DNA of 64,000 bases from Pseudoalteromonas luteoviolacea (GCF_001750165.1 NZ_CP015411.1:453501-517500), one strand, 5' to 3'; positions 17,120-26,496 are shown, numbered from the stretch's first letter. Notes: a model not told the origin generated them from the sequence alone. A program made the numbers and translations.

Positions 17120-17730
17120 TGCGATTAATATTGTTGGTGTTGTTATCAAGTTTATTATTGTCATGTTCAAAGCCTGAAATGGTCTCAGAGCTGACAGTAC
17201 AGTACCCGAGTCCTAAATTATTAAAGCCATTTGAATTGGCAGATCAAAACGGCAATATGGTGACAAATGAGCACTTAATGGGGCAATGGAACTTGCTGTT
17301 TTTGGGCTACACGAGCTGCCCGGATATTTGCCCTATGACTTTGGCCAAGCTCACACAGATTAAAGATAAAATCAATACGCTCGAAAAAACACAAGTATGG
17401 TTTGTTTCAGTTGACCCCAGCCGAGATTCTGCGCAAAAACGAAAAGATTACATCGCGTATTTTGATGACTCATTTTTAGCCGTCACTCACTCTCATAAGC
17501 ACCTGTTTCCATTTGTTAGGGACATCGGTTTAATTTACGCCATCAACGACTCAAAAGACACGGATTATTATGTTGACCATAGTGCGTCGATTGCATTGAT
17601 AGACCCAACAGGTAGGTTAAGCGCAATATTCAAACCTGAATTCAAAAAGGGCCAGGTGCCAAGTGTCAACACTAGCCAGATAGTTGCGGACTTTGAAATT
17701 ATAATCCGTGCCAGAAGTGCAGCCTTTTAA
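17119..17730 (+). CDS. SCO1/SenC family copper chaperone lipoprotein
   Basis: The protein has 203 aa. The lipoprotein signal peptide has lipobox LLSC with Cys16. A thioredoxin-fold domain carries the copper/redox motif CPDIC (Cys67, Cys71) and the later His154 in VDHSASIALIDPTG. Together these are the three copper ligands of Sco proteins, which metallate and reduce the CuA centre of subunit II. It is the last gene of the oxidase operon, with its start overlapping the ctaB stop (TAATG). A gap of about 120 bp separates it from the chemotaxis genes. Confidence 0.95.
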   Translation: MRLILLVLLSSLLLSCSKPEMVSELTVQYPSPKLLKPFELADQNGNMVTNEHLMGQWNLLFLGYTSCPDICPMTLAKLTQIKDKINTLEKTQVWFVSVDPSRDSAQKRKDYIAYFDDSFLAVTHSHKHLFPFVRDIGLIYAINDSKDTDYYVDHSASIALIDPTGRLSAIFKPEFKKGQVPSVNTSQIVADFEIIIRARSAAF

Positions 17731-17851
17731 CTGGAGTTGGTTGTTTCTAAGTTAATAATATTTTTATTTCTTTTGCCTAATTTTTGGCAATTTTACTATC
17801 AACGTCTAATCTAATCTTATCTATAACTTTTACAGGGAATGTGCCAAGCGC

Positions 17852-18124
17852 ATGATTAAACTTCCTTCTGAGTTAGCCATCAATAAAGTTGAAGAGCTCC
17901 ACCAGTTGTTTGTTTTAGAGCTGGAGTCTGGGCAATCAATCTGCATTGATATTAGTGATGTTTCAAAAGTTGATACTGCTTCGATTCAAATGTTGTGTGC
18001 ATTGCAAAAACGGTTATTGAATTTTGATCAGAGAATTACTTGGCATGGTGATAGCCCTATTTTGTTTGAGTCTGTAGAGCAACTTGGTTTAACTGAAATT
18101 TTATCCTTTAGCAGTAAGATTTAA
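17852..18124 (+). CDS. STAS-domain protein of the chemotaxis cluster
   Basis: The protein has 90 aa, all of it one STAS (anti-sigma factor antagonist-like) domain. ICIDISDVSKVDTASIQMLCALQKRL is the core, with Ser in the DTASIQ loop where SpoIIAA-type proteins are phosphorylated. The C-terminal LFESVEQLGLTEIL is a typical STAS end. It is the first gene of the cluster, 9 bp before cheY. Such STAS proteins precede CheY-CheA in several F7-type clusters, but their role is unclear; a partner-switch input or scaffold is inference. Confidence 0.9.
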   Translation: MIKLPSELAINKVEELHQLFVLELESGQSICIDISDVSKVDTASIQMLCALQKRLLNFDQRITWHGDSPILFESVEQLGLTEILSFSSKI

Positions 18125-18133
18125 GAGGTCAAT

Positions 18134-18496
18134 ATGAAAAAGATTTTAGCTGTGGATGATTCTGCTTCAATGCGACAAATGGTTGGATTTACTCTTAAAA
18201 AAGCAGGGTTTGACGTCACAGAAGCAAAGGACGGAAGTGAGGCATTAAATCTGGCTAAACAGCAGGGGTTTGATGCTGTGATATCAGATGTAAACATGCC
18301 TGTGATGGATGGGATCACCTTAATTAGAGAATTGCGTAGCCTACCAAATTACAAATTCACGCCGTTACTGATGTTAACTACTGAATCTGGATTAGACAAA
18401 AAAAGTGAAGGCAAGGCCGCAGGTGCCACAGGTTGGATCGTAAAGCCTTTTAATCCGGATCAATTATTAGCCGTATTGAAGAAAGTCATTCGCTAG
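18134..18496 (+). CDS. cheY: CheY-like response regulator
   Basis: The protein is a stand-alone receiver of 120 aa. The acidic pocket is Asp8/Asp9 (AVDDSASM), the phospho-acceptor Asp52 (ISDVNMP), and the switch residues are Thr82/Thr83 and Lys104 (IVKPFNPDQL). It takes phosphate from the CheA encoded just downstream. MRQMVGFTLKKAGFDVTEAKDG is typical of the CheY of secondary (non-flagellar or F7-like) chemosensory clusters, so it need not be the flagellar-motor CheY. AGAGGT precedes the ATG. Confidence 0.95.
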   Translation: MKKILAVDDSASMRQMVGFTLKKAGFDVTEAKDGSEALNLAKQQGFDAVISDVNMPVMDGITLIRELRSLPNYKFTPLLMLTTESGLDKKSEGKAAGATGWIVKPFNPDQLLAVLKKVIR

Positions 18497-18514
18497 TACC
18501 AACGAGGTATAGGC

Positions 18515-20659
18515 ATGAGCATAGATTTAAGCCAGTTTTTCGATGTGTTTTTTGAGGAAAGCTTTGAAGGTCTGGATGCAATGGAAGCAGAGCTTCTAAA
18601 TCTAGAACCAGGCAAAGAAGATTCCGAGACCATAAATACAATTTTTAGGGCTGCCCACTCAATTAAAGGGGGAAGTGGCACATTTGGGTTTGTGTCTGTG
18701 TCAGACTTTACTCATGTTCTGGAAACATTACTGGATCAAATTCGTGATGGGCAGAGAGTACTGACAGCGGAGCACGTCAATTTATTACTCAAATCTGTCG
18801 ATTGTGTTCGCGGTTTGCTGGGGGCATTGCAAGCTGAGGAAGAGCCTGATCTAAGCGAAGCGAATGAACTTAAAGCGCGTTTTGAGGCAATACTAGGTGG
18901 CGAGACTTCAGAGTCAGTTGACGTTGAAGAGGAACATGTCGCCTCAGAAGTACAGCAAAGTACCACTTATCAAATAGATTTCAAACCAGAACCCCATTTG
19001 TTTAAGACTGGTAATGAGCCTTTATATATGTTTTCAGAGCTCGCAGAATTAGGGCAATTGGAAGTAAGTGCATTTCATGATGGGATCCCAGACTTTTTAG
19101 AATTCGACCCTGAAGATTGTTTTTTGCATTGGCGGTTCTTTTTAACAACGGTCAAGCCTGAGCACGCCATCTCTGAAATATTTGAGTGGGTTGAGGATGA
19201 TGCGGACATTAAAATTGAAGCGTGTGGCGGTTTATTTGAAGACGATACGATAGGTACGCCGGAGGTGGCGACTCAGTCTGAAGAGAGTGGACCATTAGCG
19301 GCTGAGCAATCTGCCTCTGAAAATCAGGTTGATACCAGTGTGCAAGCAGAAGCAAACCTGACAGCTGTGCAGAAAAAAGTAGAATCAGTCAAAACTAGTA
19401 AAACAGAAAGCAAAAAGTCTAGTGACTCCACCGCGACTTCTATTCGCGTAGGTATAGATAAAGTTGACTCGTTAATAAATATGGTGGGAGAGCTTGTTAT
19501 AACGCAAGCGATGTTGAGTCAGATAGGCGATCAAGAAATTACTGAATCTAGTATCGCGGCATTACAAGAAGGTCTAGCTCAATTGGCACACAATACGCGA
19601 GATTTACAAGAAAATGTAATGCGTATTCGCATGTTGCCTATCAGCTTTGTGTTTAGTCGCTTCCCAAGGTTAGTTAGAGATACGTCACAGAAGCTCAATA
19701 AACAAGTCGAACTTAAATTAGTGGGTGAGCAAACCGAATTAGATAAAACAGTGATGGAAAAGCTTTCTGATCCCATGGTTCATTTGGTTAGAAACTCACT
19801 AGACCATGGATTGGAGACTCCTGAAGAACGCATTGCCAATGGTAAAGAGCCTGTTGGTATCGTTACGCTTAATGCATTCCATCAAGGCGGCAATATCGTG
19901 ATTGAAATCATGGATGATGGCAAAGGCTTGGACACTGAAAAAATCCGCAGCAAGGCGATTGCGAATGGATTGATAAGTGAATCAGATGACCTCAGCGTGG
20001 AAGAAATCAATGAGCTTATTTTTATGCCAGGATTTTCTACTGCAGACAGTGTGAGTGATATTTCGGGACGTGGTGTGGGTATGGACGTGGTAAGGCGTAA
20101 TATTCAAGCGTTAAATGGCTCGGTTGAGGTCACCTCAAAGCAAGGGGTCGGCTCTACTTTTACCATTAGGTTGCCACTCACTTTAGCAATTCTTGATGGA
20201 CAACTCGTTCAGGTGGCAACCCATACCTATATTATTCCGCTCATTTCTATTGTTGAATCACTACAGATAGATATTTCTAAAGTTAGCAAAGTAGGTAAAG
20301 GGTTGGAGGTACTGCGTTTACGTGATGAATACATACCAATATTACGGCTCTACGATATTTTTAGTCACAAAGGTGCGCGTGAAGAACTAGACAAAACACT
20401 ACTGGTGGTCGTTGAAAGTGATAACTACAAAATAGGGTTATTGGTAGATGATTTATTGGCTCAGCAACAAGTCGTGATCAAGAGCTTAGAAGCGAATTAC
20501 CAAAAGGTGGATGGTATTTCTGGGGCGACTATTTTAGGTGATGGTACGGTGTCGTTGATCATTGATATTAGTGGGCTAATTAAATTGAGCGGTCTACGTA
20601 GACCTGGATCAACAGAGCTATTGGTTGATTTGAAAGGTGAGGAGGCTGAGCCAGCATGA
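18515..20659 (+). CDS. cheA: chemotaxis histidine kinase CheA
   Basis: The protein has 714 aa in the CheA order. The HPt domain has phospho-accepting His48 in RAAHSIKGGSGTFGF. A region at about 145-245 looks like a response-regulator-docking or accessory domain, and a Ser/Thr/Lys-rich linker follows. The dimerisation domain begins near RVGIDKVDSLINMVGELVI. The kinase ATPase has HLVRNSLDHGLETPEER (N box), MDDGKGLD (G1) and ISGRGVGMDVVRR (G2). The C-terminus is a CheW-like regulatory domain. It autophosphorylates under receptor control and feeds CheY and CheB. The stop overlaps cheW by ATGA. Confidence 0.97.
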   Translation: MSIDLSQFFDVFFEESFEGLDAMEAELLNLEPGKEDSETINTIFRAAHSIKGGSGTFGFVSVSDFTHVLETLLDQIRDGQRVLTAEHVNLLLKSVDCVRGLLGALQAEEEPDLSEANELKARFEAILGGETSESVDVEEEHVASEVQQSTTYQIDFKPEPHLFKTGNEPLYMFSELAELGQLEVSAFHDGIPDFLEFDPEDCFLHWRFFLTTVKPEHAISEIFEWVEDDADIKIEACGGLFEDDTIGTPEVATQSEESGPLAAEQSASENQVDTSVQAEANLTAVQKKVESVKTSKTESKKSSDSTATSIRVGIDKVDSLINMVGELVITQAMLSQIGDQEITESSIAALQEGLAQLAHNTRDLQENVMRIRMLPISFVFSRFPRLVRDTSQKLNKQVELKLVGEQTELDKTVMEKLSDPMVHLVRNSLDHGLETPEERIANGKEPVGIVTLNAFHQGGNIVIEIMDDGKGLDTEKIRSKAIANGLISESDDLSVEEINELIFMPGFSTADSVSDISGRGVGMDVVRRNIQALNGSVEVTSKQGVGSTFTIRLPLTLAILDGQLVQVATHTYIIPLISIVESLQIDISKVSKVGKGLEVLRLRDEYIPILRLYDIFSHKGAREELDKTLLVVVESDNYKIGLLVDDLLAQQQVVIKSLEANYQKVDGISGATILGDGTVSLIIDISGLIKLSGLRRPGSTELLVDLKGEEAEPA

Positions 20660-21162
20660 TTGATCAAGTTGAGGTGAATCAGCAGCTGATGTTTGACGGT
20701 GAGTCGGATGAGAAGCAATTTTTAACCTTTATGATGCACGATGAAGAATATGGAATGGATATTTTAGCAGTGCAGGAAATTAGAGGTTGGGAGCCTGTGA
20801 CAACAATACCTAACTCGCCTAATTTTGTGAGAGGTGCGATGAACTTAAGAGGCACAATCGTACCAATTATTGATTTGCGCATGCGATTTGGCATAAGCGC
20901 AATTGAATATGGTCCTCTGACCGTGGTGATTGTGGTATCAGTGCAAATTAAAGAACAGCAAAAAATTATGGGACTAGTGGTGGATGCCGTATCAGATGTT
21001 TACAGCATCGCTGAGGAAAAAGCGAAAGATGTACCTGATTTTCAGGATTCTGATAATGCATATTTTGTTCACGGGCTAGTAAACGTCGGTCAAAAAATGG
21101 TTGTGCTTTTAAATCTAGAAAAGGTCTTAGATTTGAGTGATAAAAGTGGACTCAAAGGCTAA
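20656..21162 (+). CDS. cheW: chemotaxis coupling protein CheW
   Basis: The protein has 168 aa, a single CheW domain of two SH3-like halves. The signature region EYGMDILAVQEIRGWEPVTTIPNSPNFVRGAMNLRG and IVPIIDLRMRFG match the family consensus, including the Arg in the coupling loop. It links the receptor array to CheA. The start ATG overlaps the cheA stop, and the downstream MCP gene follows within 12 bp. Only one cheW is present here, whereas V. cholerae cluster III has two (from memory). Confidence 0.96.
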   Translation: MIDQVEVNQQLMFDGESDEKQFLTFMMHDEEYGMDILAVQEIRGWEPVTTIPNSPNFVRGAMNLRGTIVPIIDLRMRFGISAIEYGPLTVVIVVSVQIKEQQKIMGLVVDAVSDVYSIAEEKAKDVPDFQDSDNAYFVHGLVNVGQKMVVLLNLEKVLDLSDKSGLKG

Positions 21163-21174
21163 TTGGGGGTCGAA

Positions 21175-23904
21175 ATGAGCGAACAGAGTATCCAAAGCAG
21201 TATTAATAACAAGATTCTAGTAGCAGGCATTATTCTGGTTATTAGTGTCATTGTTGGTGCTCAGCTAGGACTAGCTGAATCAGAGCAAATACGGATGATA
21301 TCATTTGCGATTCCATTGCTGGGGACGATCGCTGCTTTAATCTTTTTGAAACATGGTTTATCACCTCTTTCAGAGCAACTTGTTGCTGTCTATTCTGCTC
21401 TCCCTTATATAGCCGTTAATAACCGCGAACGATTTGAACAGTTAGATCTGTCAGGGTTTCCGCAACTTTACCGTGTTTTATCCCAGGAGGAAGTAAAAGA
21501 AGAGCAGCATGTTGATGATCATACTGAAAGTTTACTGTTAGCGCTCAAAGGGTGCCAAGCCAATATTATGGTTGCAGATAGTGATTTAAACATTGTTTAT
21601 ATGAATGATTCTGTTACAGGCATGCTCAGACAAAATGAACATCAATTACGTAAAGAATTGCCCAATTTTAACGTGGCAACAACCATTGGTACGAACATCG
21701 ATATGTTTCATGCCAATCCAAGCTATCAGCGTAATTTACTGGCCAATTTGCGCGATGTATATAAAACGCAAATTACAGTTTCTGGGTTGACCTTTGATTT
21801 GATTGCAACACCTGTGCTTAGCAGTAATAACGAGCGTATAGCGACTTTAGTCGAGTGGAAAGACCTTACCGAGCAATTAGCCTTTGAGCAAAATCAAAAG
21901 GCAGAGGCGGAGAAAAATGCACGTATATCTAGTGCATTGAACGTGTGCCAAGCGAACGTTATGTTAGCGGATGATGACTATAACATCGTGTATGCAAATG
22001 AGTCCGTGATACGCATGCTAAGAAAGAATCAACCCCGCCTTCAAGAAGCGCTTCCTCGTCTTAATGTCGATGCTTTAATAGGCCAAAATATAGATATTTT
22101 CCATGTTAACCCAAGCCATCAAAGAAACTTGCTAAGCAGTATGACAGAGACCTATCAAACCGACATTGAAGTGGCTGGGTTTACCTTTGGCTTAATCGCT
22201 ACACCAGTGCAAGATAGTAATGGGAACCGACTTGGTACAGTCGTAGAGTGGGAAGATAAAACAGAGCGTTTGGCACAAGAGCGCGAAGAGAGAAAAGCGG
22301 CAAATGAAAACCTTAGAGTAAGGCGCGCACTGGACAATGTTGCGACTAACACCATGATTGCAGATGGCCATTTTAATATCGTCTATATGAATGACTCGGT
22401 CACGACCATGATGAAAAATGCAGAGCGTGATATACGCCAAGATCTGCCTAATTTCGATTGCGCTAAACTCATGGGTTCAAATATTGATGTGTTTCATAAA
22501 AATCCGGCACATCAGCGCAACATGATTACTAACCTGACAGAAACCTATAAGACGGAAATTAAAGTCGGAGGACGTACTTTCGGCTTGGTTGCTAATCCGA
22601 TAGTCAGTGAGGAAGGTGACCGCATTGGTACGGTTGTTGAGTGGGAAGATCGTACAGACGAAGTGGCGATTGAACTGGAAGTTAATGAACTGGTGGAGTC
22701 TGCTCGTGATGGCAATCTGGCCGTTCGTCTTAATGAAAATGATAAACAGGGTTTTTATCTCAGATTAGCCAAAGGATTGAATGGCTTAGTGTCTCTTGTT
22801 GACGATGCAGTCTCAGATACTGTGAATATGTTAGATGCGTTAGCCAACGGTGATTTGACGCAAAGAATTAATGCGGATTACAACGGGGCATTTGACAAGC
22901 TTAAGCAAGATGCCAACACAACGGCAGACAAACTCACAGAAGTTTTGAACCGGATAAGTTCATCAGCAGCTATGGTCGCGAGTGGGGCTGAGGAGATATC
23001 TCAGGGCAATGCGGATTTAAGTCAAAGAACGGAAGAGCAGGCCTCATCACTGGAAGAAACGGCTTCGAGTATGGAAGAGATGACCAGTACCGTCAGACAG
23101 AATGCAGATAATGCAAAAGTTGCCAATGAGCTGGCGGCAGAGACAAGTGAAAAGGCTGCGACCGGTGGTGAGGTTGTTAACCGTGCCGTGGCCAGTATGT
23201 CAGAGATTAACGAATCAAGTAAAAAGATAGCTGATATTATCAGTGTGATTGATGAAATTGCATTCCAAACTAACCTACTGGCATTAAACGCAGCGGTAGA
23301 GGCTGCAAGAGCCGGTGAACAAGGGCGTGGCTTTGCGGTGGTTGCGGGCGAAGTAAGAAATCTAGCTCAGCGTTCGGCGGGGGCTGCAAAAGAGATCAAA
23401 GATTTGATCAGAGACAGTGTCGGTAAGGTTGAAGATGGTACATTGCTTGTGAATGAGTCGGGCGCAACGTTGAAAGAGATTGTTGCCGCAGTTAAACGGG
23501 TAACAGAGATGATATCTGATATAGCAGAGGCTTCAGAAGAGCAGAGTTCAGGCATCGAACAAGTTAACAAAGCCGTTTCGCAAATGGATGAGATGACGCA
23601 GCAAAATGCCGCATTGGTAGAGCAGGCATCTGCAGCTGGTGAGTCCATGGCGGAGCAAGCAAATGATATGCGCAGACTGTTAAACTTCTTCAATGTTGGT
23701 GATTCGGGCTCACACAGTGCAGCACCTCAGGTGACAAGTGTACCAACGGAACGGCTTGCTACGCCTCAAAAAGCACCAAATCACAACAATGTTAATAGGC
23801 AATTGAATAACACTTCTTCGAAGCCAACAGCAGATATTTCTCAGAGAGTACCCGAGCCTGCAAACAGATTTGCTGATGACTCGGAAGAATGGGAAGAGTT
23901 TTAA
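21175..23904 (+). CDS. methyl-accepting chemotaxis protein with three PAS repeats and a WEEF tail
   Basis: The protein has 909 aa. Two membrane helices (about 14-33 and 41-60) have almost no periplasmic loop between them, so sensing is probably cytoplasmic. Three tandem PAS domains follow (about 121-480) with an exact 131-residue spacing of equivalent positions: His179, His310 and His441 in FHxNPx[Y/H], and Trp228, Trp359 and Trp490 in VEW. A HAMP-like segment and the MCP signalling hairpin follow (DEIAFQTNLLALNAAVEAARAG starts near 692). The C-terminus ends EWEEF, a CheR/CheD-docking pentapeptide like GWEEF of P. aeruginosa McpB/Aer2. GGGGGT precedes the ATG at 21175; an upstream TTG at 21163 is less likely. 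Confidence 0.95.
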   Translation: MSEQSIQSSINNKILVAGIILVISVIVGAQLGLAESEQIRMISFAIPLLGTIAALIFLKHGLSPLSEQLVAVYSALPYIAVNNRERFEQLDLSGFPQLYRVLSQEEVKEEQHVDDHTESLLLALKGCQANIMVADSDLNIVYMNDSVTGMLRQNEHQLRKELPNFNVATTIGTNIDMFHANPSYQRNLLANLRDVYKTQITVSGLTFDLIATPVLSSNNERIATLVEWKDLTEQLAFEQNQKAEAEKNARISSALNVCQANVMLADDDYNIVYANESVIRMLRKNQPRLQEALPRLNVDALIGQNIDIFHVNPSHQRNLLSSMTETYQTDIEVAGFTFGLIATPVQDSNGNRLGTVVEWEDKTERLAQEREERKAANENLRVRRALDNVATNTMIADGHFNIVYMNDSVTTMMKNAERDIRQDLPNFDCAKLMGSNIDVFHKNPAHQRNMITNLTETYKTEIKVGGRTFGLVANPIVSEEGDRIGTVVEWEDRTDEVAIELEVNELVESARDGNLAVRLNENDKQGFYLRLAKGLNGLVSLVDDAVSDTVNMLDALANGDLTQRINADYNGAFDKLKQDANTTADKLTEVLNRISSSAAMVASGAEEISQGNADLSQRTEEQASSLEETASSMEEMTSTVRQNADNAKVANELAAETSEKAATGGEVVNRAVASMSEINESSKKIADIISVIDEIAFQTNLLALNAAVEAARAGEQGRGFAVVAGEVRNLAQRSAGAAKEIKDLIRDSVGKVEDGTLLVNESGATLKEIVAAVKRVTEMISDIAEASEEQSSGIEQVNKAVSQMDEMTQQNAALVEQASAAGESMAEQANDMRRLLNFFNVGDSGSHSAAPQVTSVPTERLATPQKAPNHNNVNRQLNNTSSKPTADISQRVPEPANRFADDSEEWEEF

Positions 23905-23906
23905 CA

Positions 23907-23930
23907 GCACCCTAATCATAATCAGGGTGC
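23907..23930 (+). terminator. hairpin between MCP and cheR genes
   Basis: A 7-bp stem GCACCCT / AGGGTGC with a 10-nt AT-rich loop starts 3 bp after the MCP stop codon. No T run follows, so it is more likely an attenuator or mRNA-stabilising hairpin than a full terminator. It could lower expression of cheR, cheD and cheB relative to the upstream genes. Confidence 0.45.
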
Positions 23931-24008
23931 CCTGACAATGCGGGTATTCTGATAGACATTGATATTGAGCTGTAGTCAATCAACATACGATTAAAGCTAT
24001 GTGAGCAT

Positions 24009-24833
24009 ATGAAAGAGTTTCCATTCACTGACACGGATTTCCAGAAAGTGTCTGAAAAAGTATATAGCGCCTGTGGCATTGTATTAGGGCCCCACAAGCG
24101 TGAAATGGTGTATTCACGATTGGCCAGAAGGATCAGGGCTAACGGGCTCAGTAATTTTGAAGATTATCTCGCATTTTTAGATAGCAGTAGTGATCAAGAG
24201 TTCAGCCACTTTATCAATGCGATAACGACTAATCTTACTTCTTTCTTTAGAGAGTCACATCATTTTGATTATTTGAAGAATAAACTTATCCCTAAAATTA
24301 AGGAAGATAATCGGCACTCGAGACGGGTACGAGTTTGGTCTGCGGGTTGCTCAACAGGTGAAGAGCCATACAGTATTGCAATGACTGTCGCAGGGGAGTT
24401 TCCAAGTGATTGGGATGTGAAAGTATTGGCAACTGATTTGGACTCCAATGTTTTGCAAAAGGCATCGCAAGGAATTTATAGCAGCCAATCTGTGACGGGA
24501 TTAGATGACGGGCACCTAAGAAAATGGTTTTTAAAAAGCAGTGATGGAAGCCAATACCGCGTTAAAGACCAGTTAAAAAACTTAATTTTTTTTAAGCGTT
24601 TGAACTTATTAGAGCCTTGGCCAATGCGAGGGCCATTTGATCTAATCTTTTGCAGAAACGTATTAATTTACTTCGACAAAGAGACAAAAGACACATTGTT
24701 TGATGGTTACCACCGGATGCTTGCATCTTCTCACGGACATTTATTTATTGGGCATTCTGAAACCATGAGTAAAGAGCGCAGTGATTTTAAGAATTTAGGT
24801 AAAACTATGTATAAGAAGGTAGATTCAGCATGA
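24009..24833 (+). CDS. cheR: chemotaxis protein methyltransferase CheR
   Basis: The protein has 274 aa. An N-terminal helical domain (FQKVSEKVYSACGIVLGPHKREMVYSRLARRIR) contacts the receptor helices. The SAM-binding domain starts with VWSAGCSTGEEPYSIAM, and the later motifs are FDLIFCRNVLIYFD and GHLFIGHSE. It methylates receptor glutamates using S-adenosylmethionine, and the WEEF tail of the adjacent MCP is its expected tether. The gap of about 100 bp to the MCP is the largest within the cluster. The stop overlaps cheD (ATGA). Confidence 0.96.
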   Translation: MKEFPFTDTDFQKVSEKVYSACGIVLGPHKREMVYSRLARRIRANGLSNFEDYLAFLDSSSDQEFSHFINAITTNLTSFFRESHHFDYLKNKLIPKIKEDNRHSRRVRVWSAGCSTGEEPYSIAMTVAGEFPSDWDVKVLATDLDSNVLQKASQGIYSSQSVTGLDDGHLRKWFLKSSDGSQYRVKDQLKNLIFFKRLNLLEPWPMRGPFDLIFCRNVLIYFDKETKDTLFDGYHRMLASSHGHLFIGHSETMSKERSDFKNLGKTMYKKVDSA

Positions 24834-25453
24834 ACCATTTTAGGCCGGTGATCAGGGGCTTTGAGCATGTTAAGCGCTTTTGGGATGCAGGACGCAATAA
24901 AGTTGTTGCCAAAGTCTTACCGGGCGAGTTCTATGTATCTAAAAATGATGAACTTATTTCAACTGTACTTGGTTCGTGTATTGCTGCGTGCGTGTATGAT
25001 GAGAAACTTGGGATCGGAGGCATGAACCACTTTATGTTACCAGGCGCACAAAAAATGAAGGATGTGACCAATGTTCATTCAGATGATTTTAACTGTCGTT
25101 ACGGTAACTGGGCCATGGAGTTTTTGATTAACGAAGTGCTCAAAAATGGTGCCAGTCGTGCCAATCTTAAAGTGAAGCTATTTGGTGGTGGTAAAATAAT
25201 CAGTGCGATGACAGATATTGGCGTAGGTAATATACGGTTTGCACAAGCCTATGTAGAGGAAGAGAATCTCGAATTGGTCTCTCACGATGTCGGTGGGCCA
25301 TGGCCTAGGAAAGTTGTGTTTCATCCCCAGTCAGGTACTGCCAAAGTAAAAAAGCTGAGACAAATGCATAATGACACGATTGAGAAAAGAGAGGTTAAGT
25401 ACCTGCATGATATCGAGGCACAGGATGCCACAACTGATATCGAGCTATTTTAG
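24830..25453 (+). CDS. cheD: chemoreceptor glutamine deamidase CheD
   Basis: The protein has 207 aa. The catalytic Cys50 is in STVLGSCIAACVYD and His67 in GIGGMNHFMLP, followed by the conserved KLFGGGKII and GPWPRKVVFHPQSG segments. CheD converts receptor Gln to Glu, creating methylation sites, and in some systems binds CheC or the receptor tail. Its N-terminus is about 20 aa longer than the shortest family members. The start overlaps the cheR stop. CheD without CheC here matches the P. aeruginosa che2 layout. Confidence 0.96.
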   Translation: MNHFRPVIRGFEHVKRFWDAGRNKVVAKVLPGEFYVSKNDELISTVLGSCIAACVYDEKLGIGGMNHFMLPGAQKMKDVTNVHSDDFNCRYGNWAMEFLINEVLKNGASRANLKVKLFGGGKIISAMTDIGVGNIRFAQAYVEEENLELVSHDVGGPWPRKVVFHPQSGTAKVKKLRQMHNDTIEKREVKYLHDIEAQDATTDIELF

Positions 25454-25464
25454 AGTAAGATGCA

Positions 25465-26496
25465 ATGATAAAGGTTCTGATAGTAGATGACTCCCCCTTG
25501 CTTAGAGCAGTATTAAAAGCTGTTCTGGAGCAAGCTGGCGATATTGAAGTGGTTGGTGCCGCAAAAGACCCCTATGAGGCCAGAGATATGATTAAGGCGC
25601 TACAACCTGATGTGCTGACACTTGATATCGAAATGCCTAAAATGGACGGGCTAAGTTTTTTGAAAAACTTGATGCGCTTGAGACCGATGCCAGTTGTGAT
25701 GCTGTCTACGTTGACGCAAAAAGGATCACCTGAAACGTTGGAAGCGTTGGAAGTGGGGGCTGTAGATTTTATTGCCAAGCCGATGTCTAATGTGGCAGAA
25801 CAATTAGAAGCATACGCAGACGTACTTTATCAAAAAATACGCACAGCCAGCCGAGCCAGAGTAAGGGCATTTAAAGCGGATAAGCAGGCCGGAGTGAGAT
25901 CTGCAGTGGCCGCGGGGAAGAAATTTCAATTACGCAGCGTGATGGCGATAGGTGCATCTACGGGGGGGACAGAAGCATTGCGTGAAGTGTTAACAAAGCT
26001 GCCACGTAATAGTCCTCCTGTGGTAGTCACTCAACACATTCCACCTGTTTTTAGTACTTCATTTGCACTTCGTATGGATAAATGCTGTGAGGTGAATGTG
26101 AAAGAGGCTGAGGATGGTGATGAGCTTGGAGCAGGTAAAGTATTTATTGCACCCGGTGACAGGCATCTGCTCATTGTCCAAAAAGGGACTAAGTTGGTTT
26201 GCCAACTTAGCGATAGTGAAAAAGTGAATCGTCATAAACCAGCTGTCGATGTGCTGTTTGACTCACTACTTCCCGTTGCAAAAAATGTACATGCGGCCTT
26301 ATTAACGGGAATGGGATCGGACGGTGCACAGGGACTATTGCGCTTAAAGGAAGCCGGTGCAAATACATTTGCTCAGGATGAAGCGTCGTGTGTGGTGTGG
26401 GGTATGCCTCGCGCAGCCGTAGAGCTCAATGCGGCAAATAAAGTGGTTTCTTTAGATGCCATGGCAAAAGCATTATTGGACTCCGCGAGCAGTTAA
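25465..26496 (+). CDS. cheB: chemotaxis methylesterase/response regulator CheB
   Basis: The protein has 343 aa. The receiver domain has Asp9/Asp10 and phospho-acceptor Asp54 (LTLDIEMPKMDG). A linker follows, then the methylesterase domain with catalytic Ser165 (AIGASTGGTEAL), His in VTQHIPPVF, and Asp in LTGMGSDGAQGL. When phosphorylated by CheA it removes receptor methyl groups, providing adaptation opposite to CheR. It is the last gene of the cluster and ends one base before the stop of the convergent deacetylase gene. Confidence 0.97.
   Translation: MIKVLIVDDSPLLRAVLKAVLEQAGDIEVVGAAKDPYEARDMIKALQPDVLTLDIEMPKMDGLSFLKNLMRLRPMPVVMLSTLTQKGSPETLEALEVGAVDFIAKPMSNVAEQLEAYADVLYQKIRTASRARVRAFKADKQAGVRSAVAAGKKFQLRSVMAIGASTGGTEALREVLTKLPRNSPPVVVTQHIPPVFSTSFALRMDKCCEVNVKEAEDGDELGAGKVFIAPGDRHLLIVQKGTKLVCQLSDSEKVNRHKPAVDVLFDSLLPVAKNVHAALLTGMGSDGAQGLLRLKEAGANTFAQDEASCVVWGMPRAAVELNAANKVVSLDAMAKALLDSASS

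Noticed and set aside
19579..19776. Antisense frames inside cheA, and many similar ones inside tex, pckA, gspD, gspE and coxA
   Set aside because: They mirror codon use of the real gene on the other strand, lack ribosome-binding sites and show no domain.
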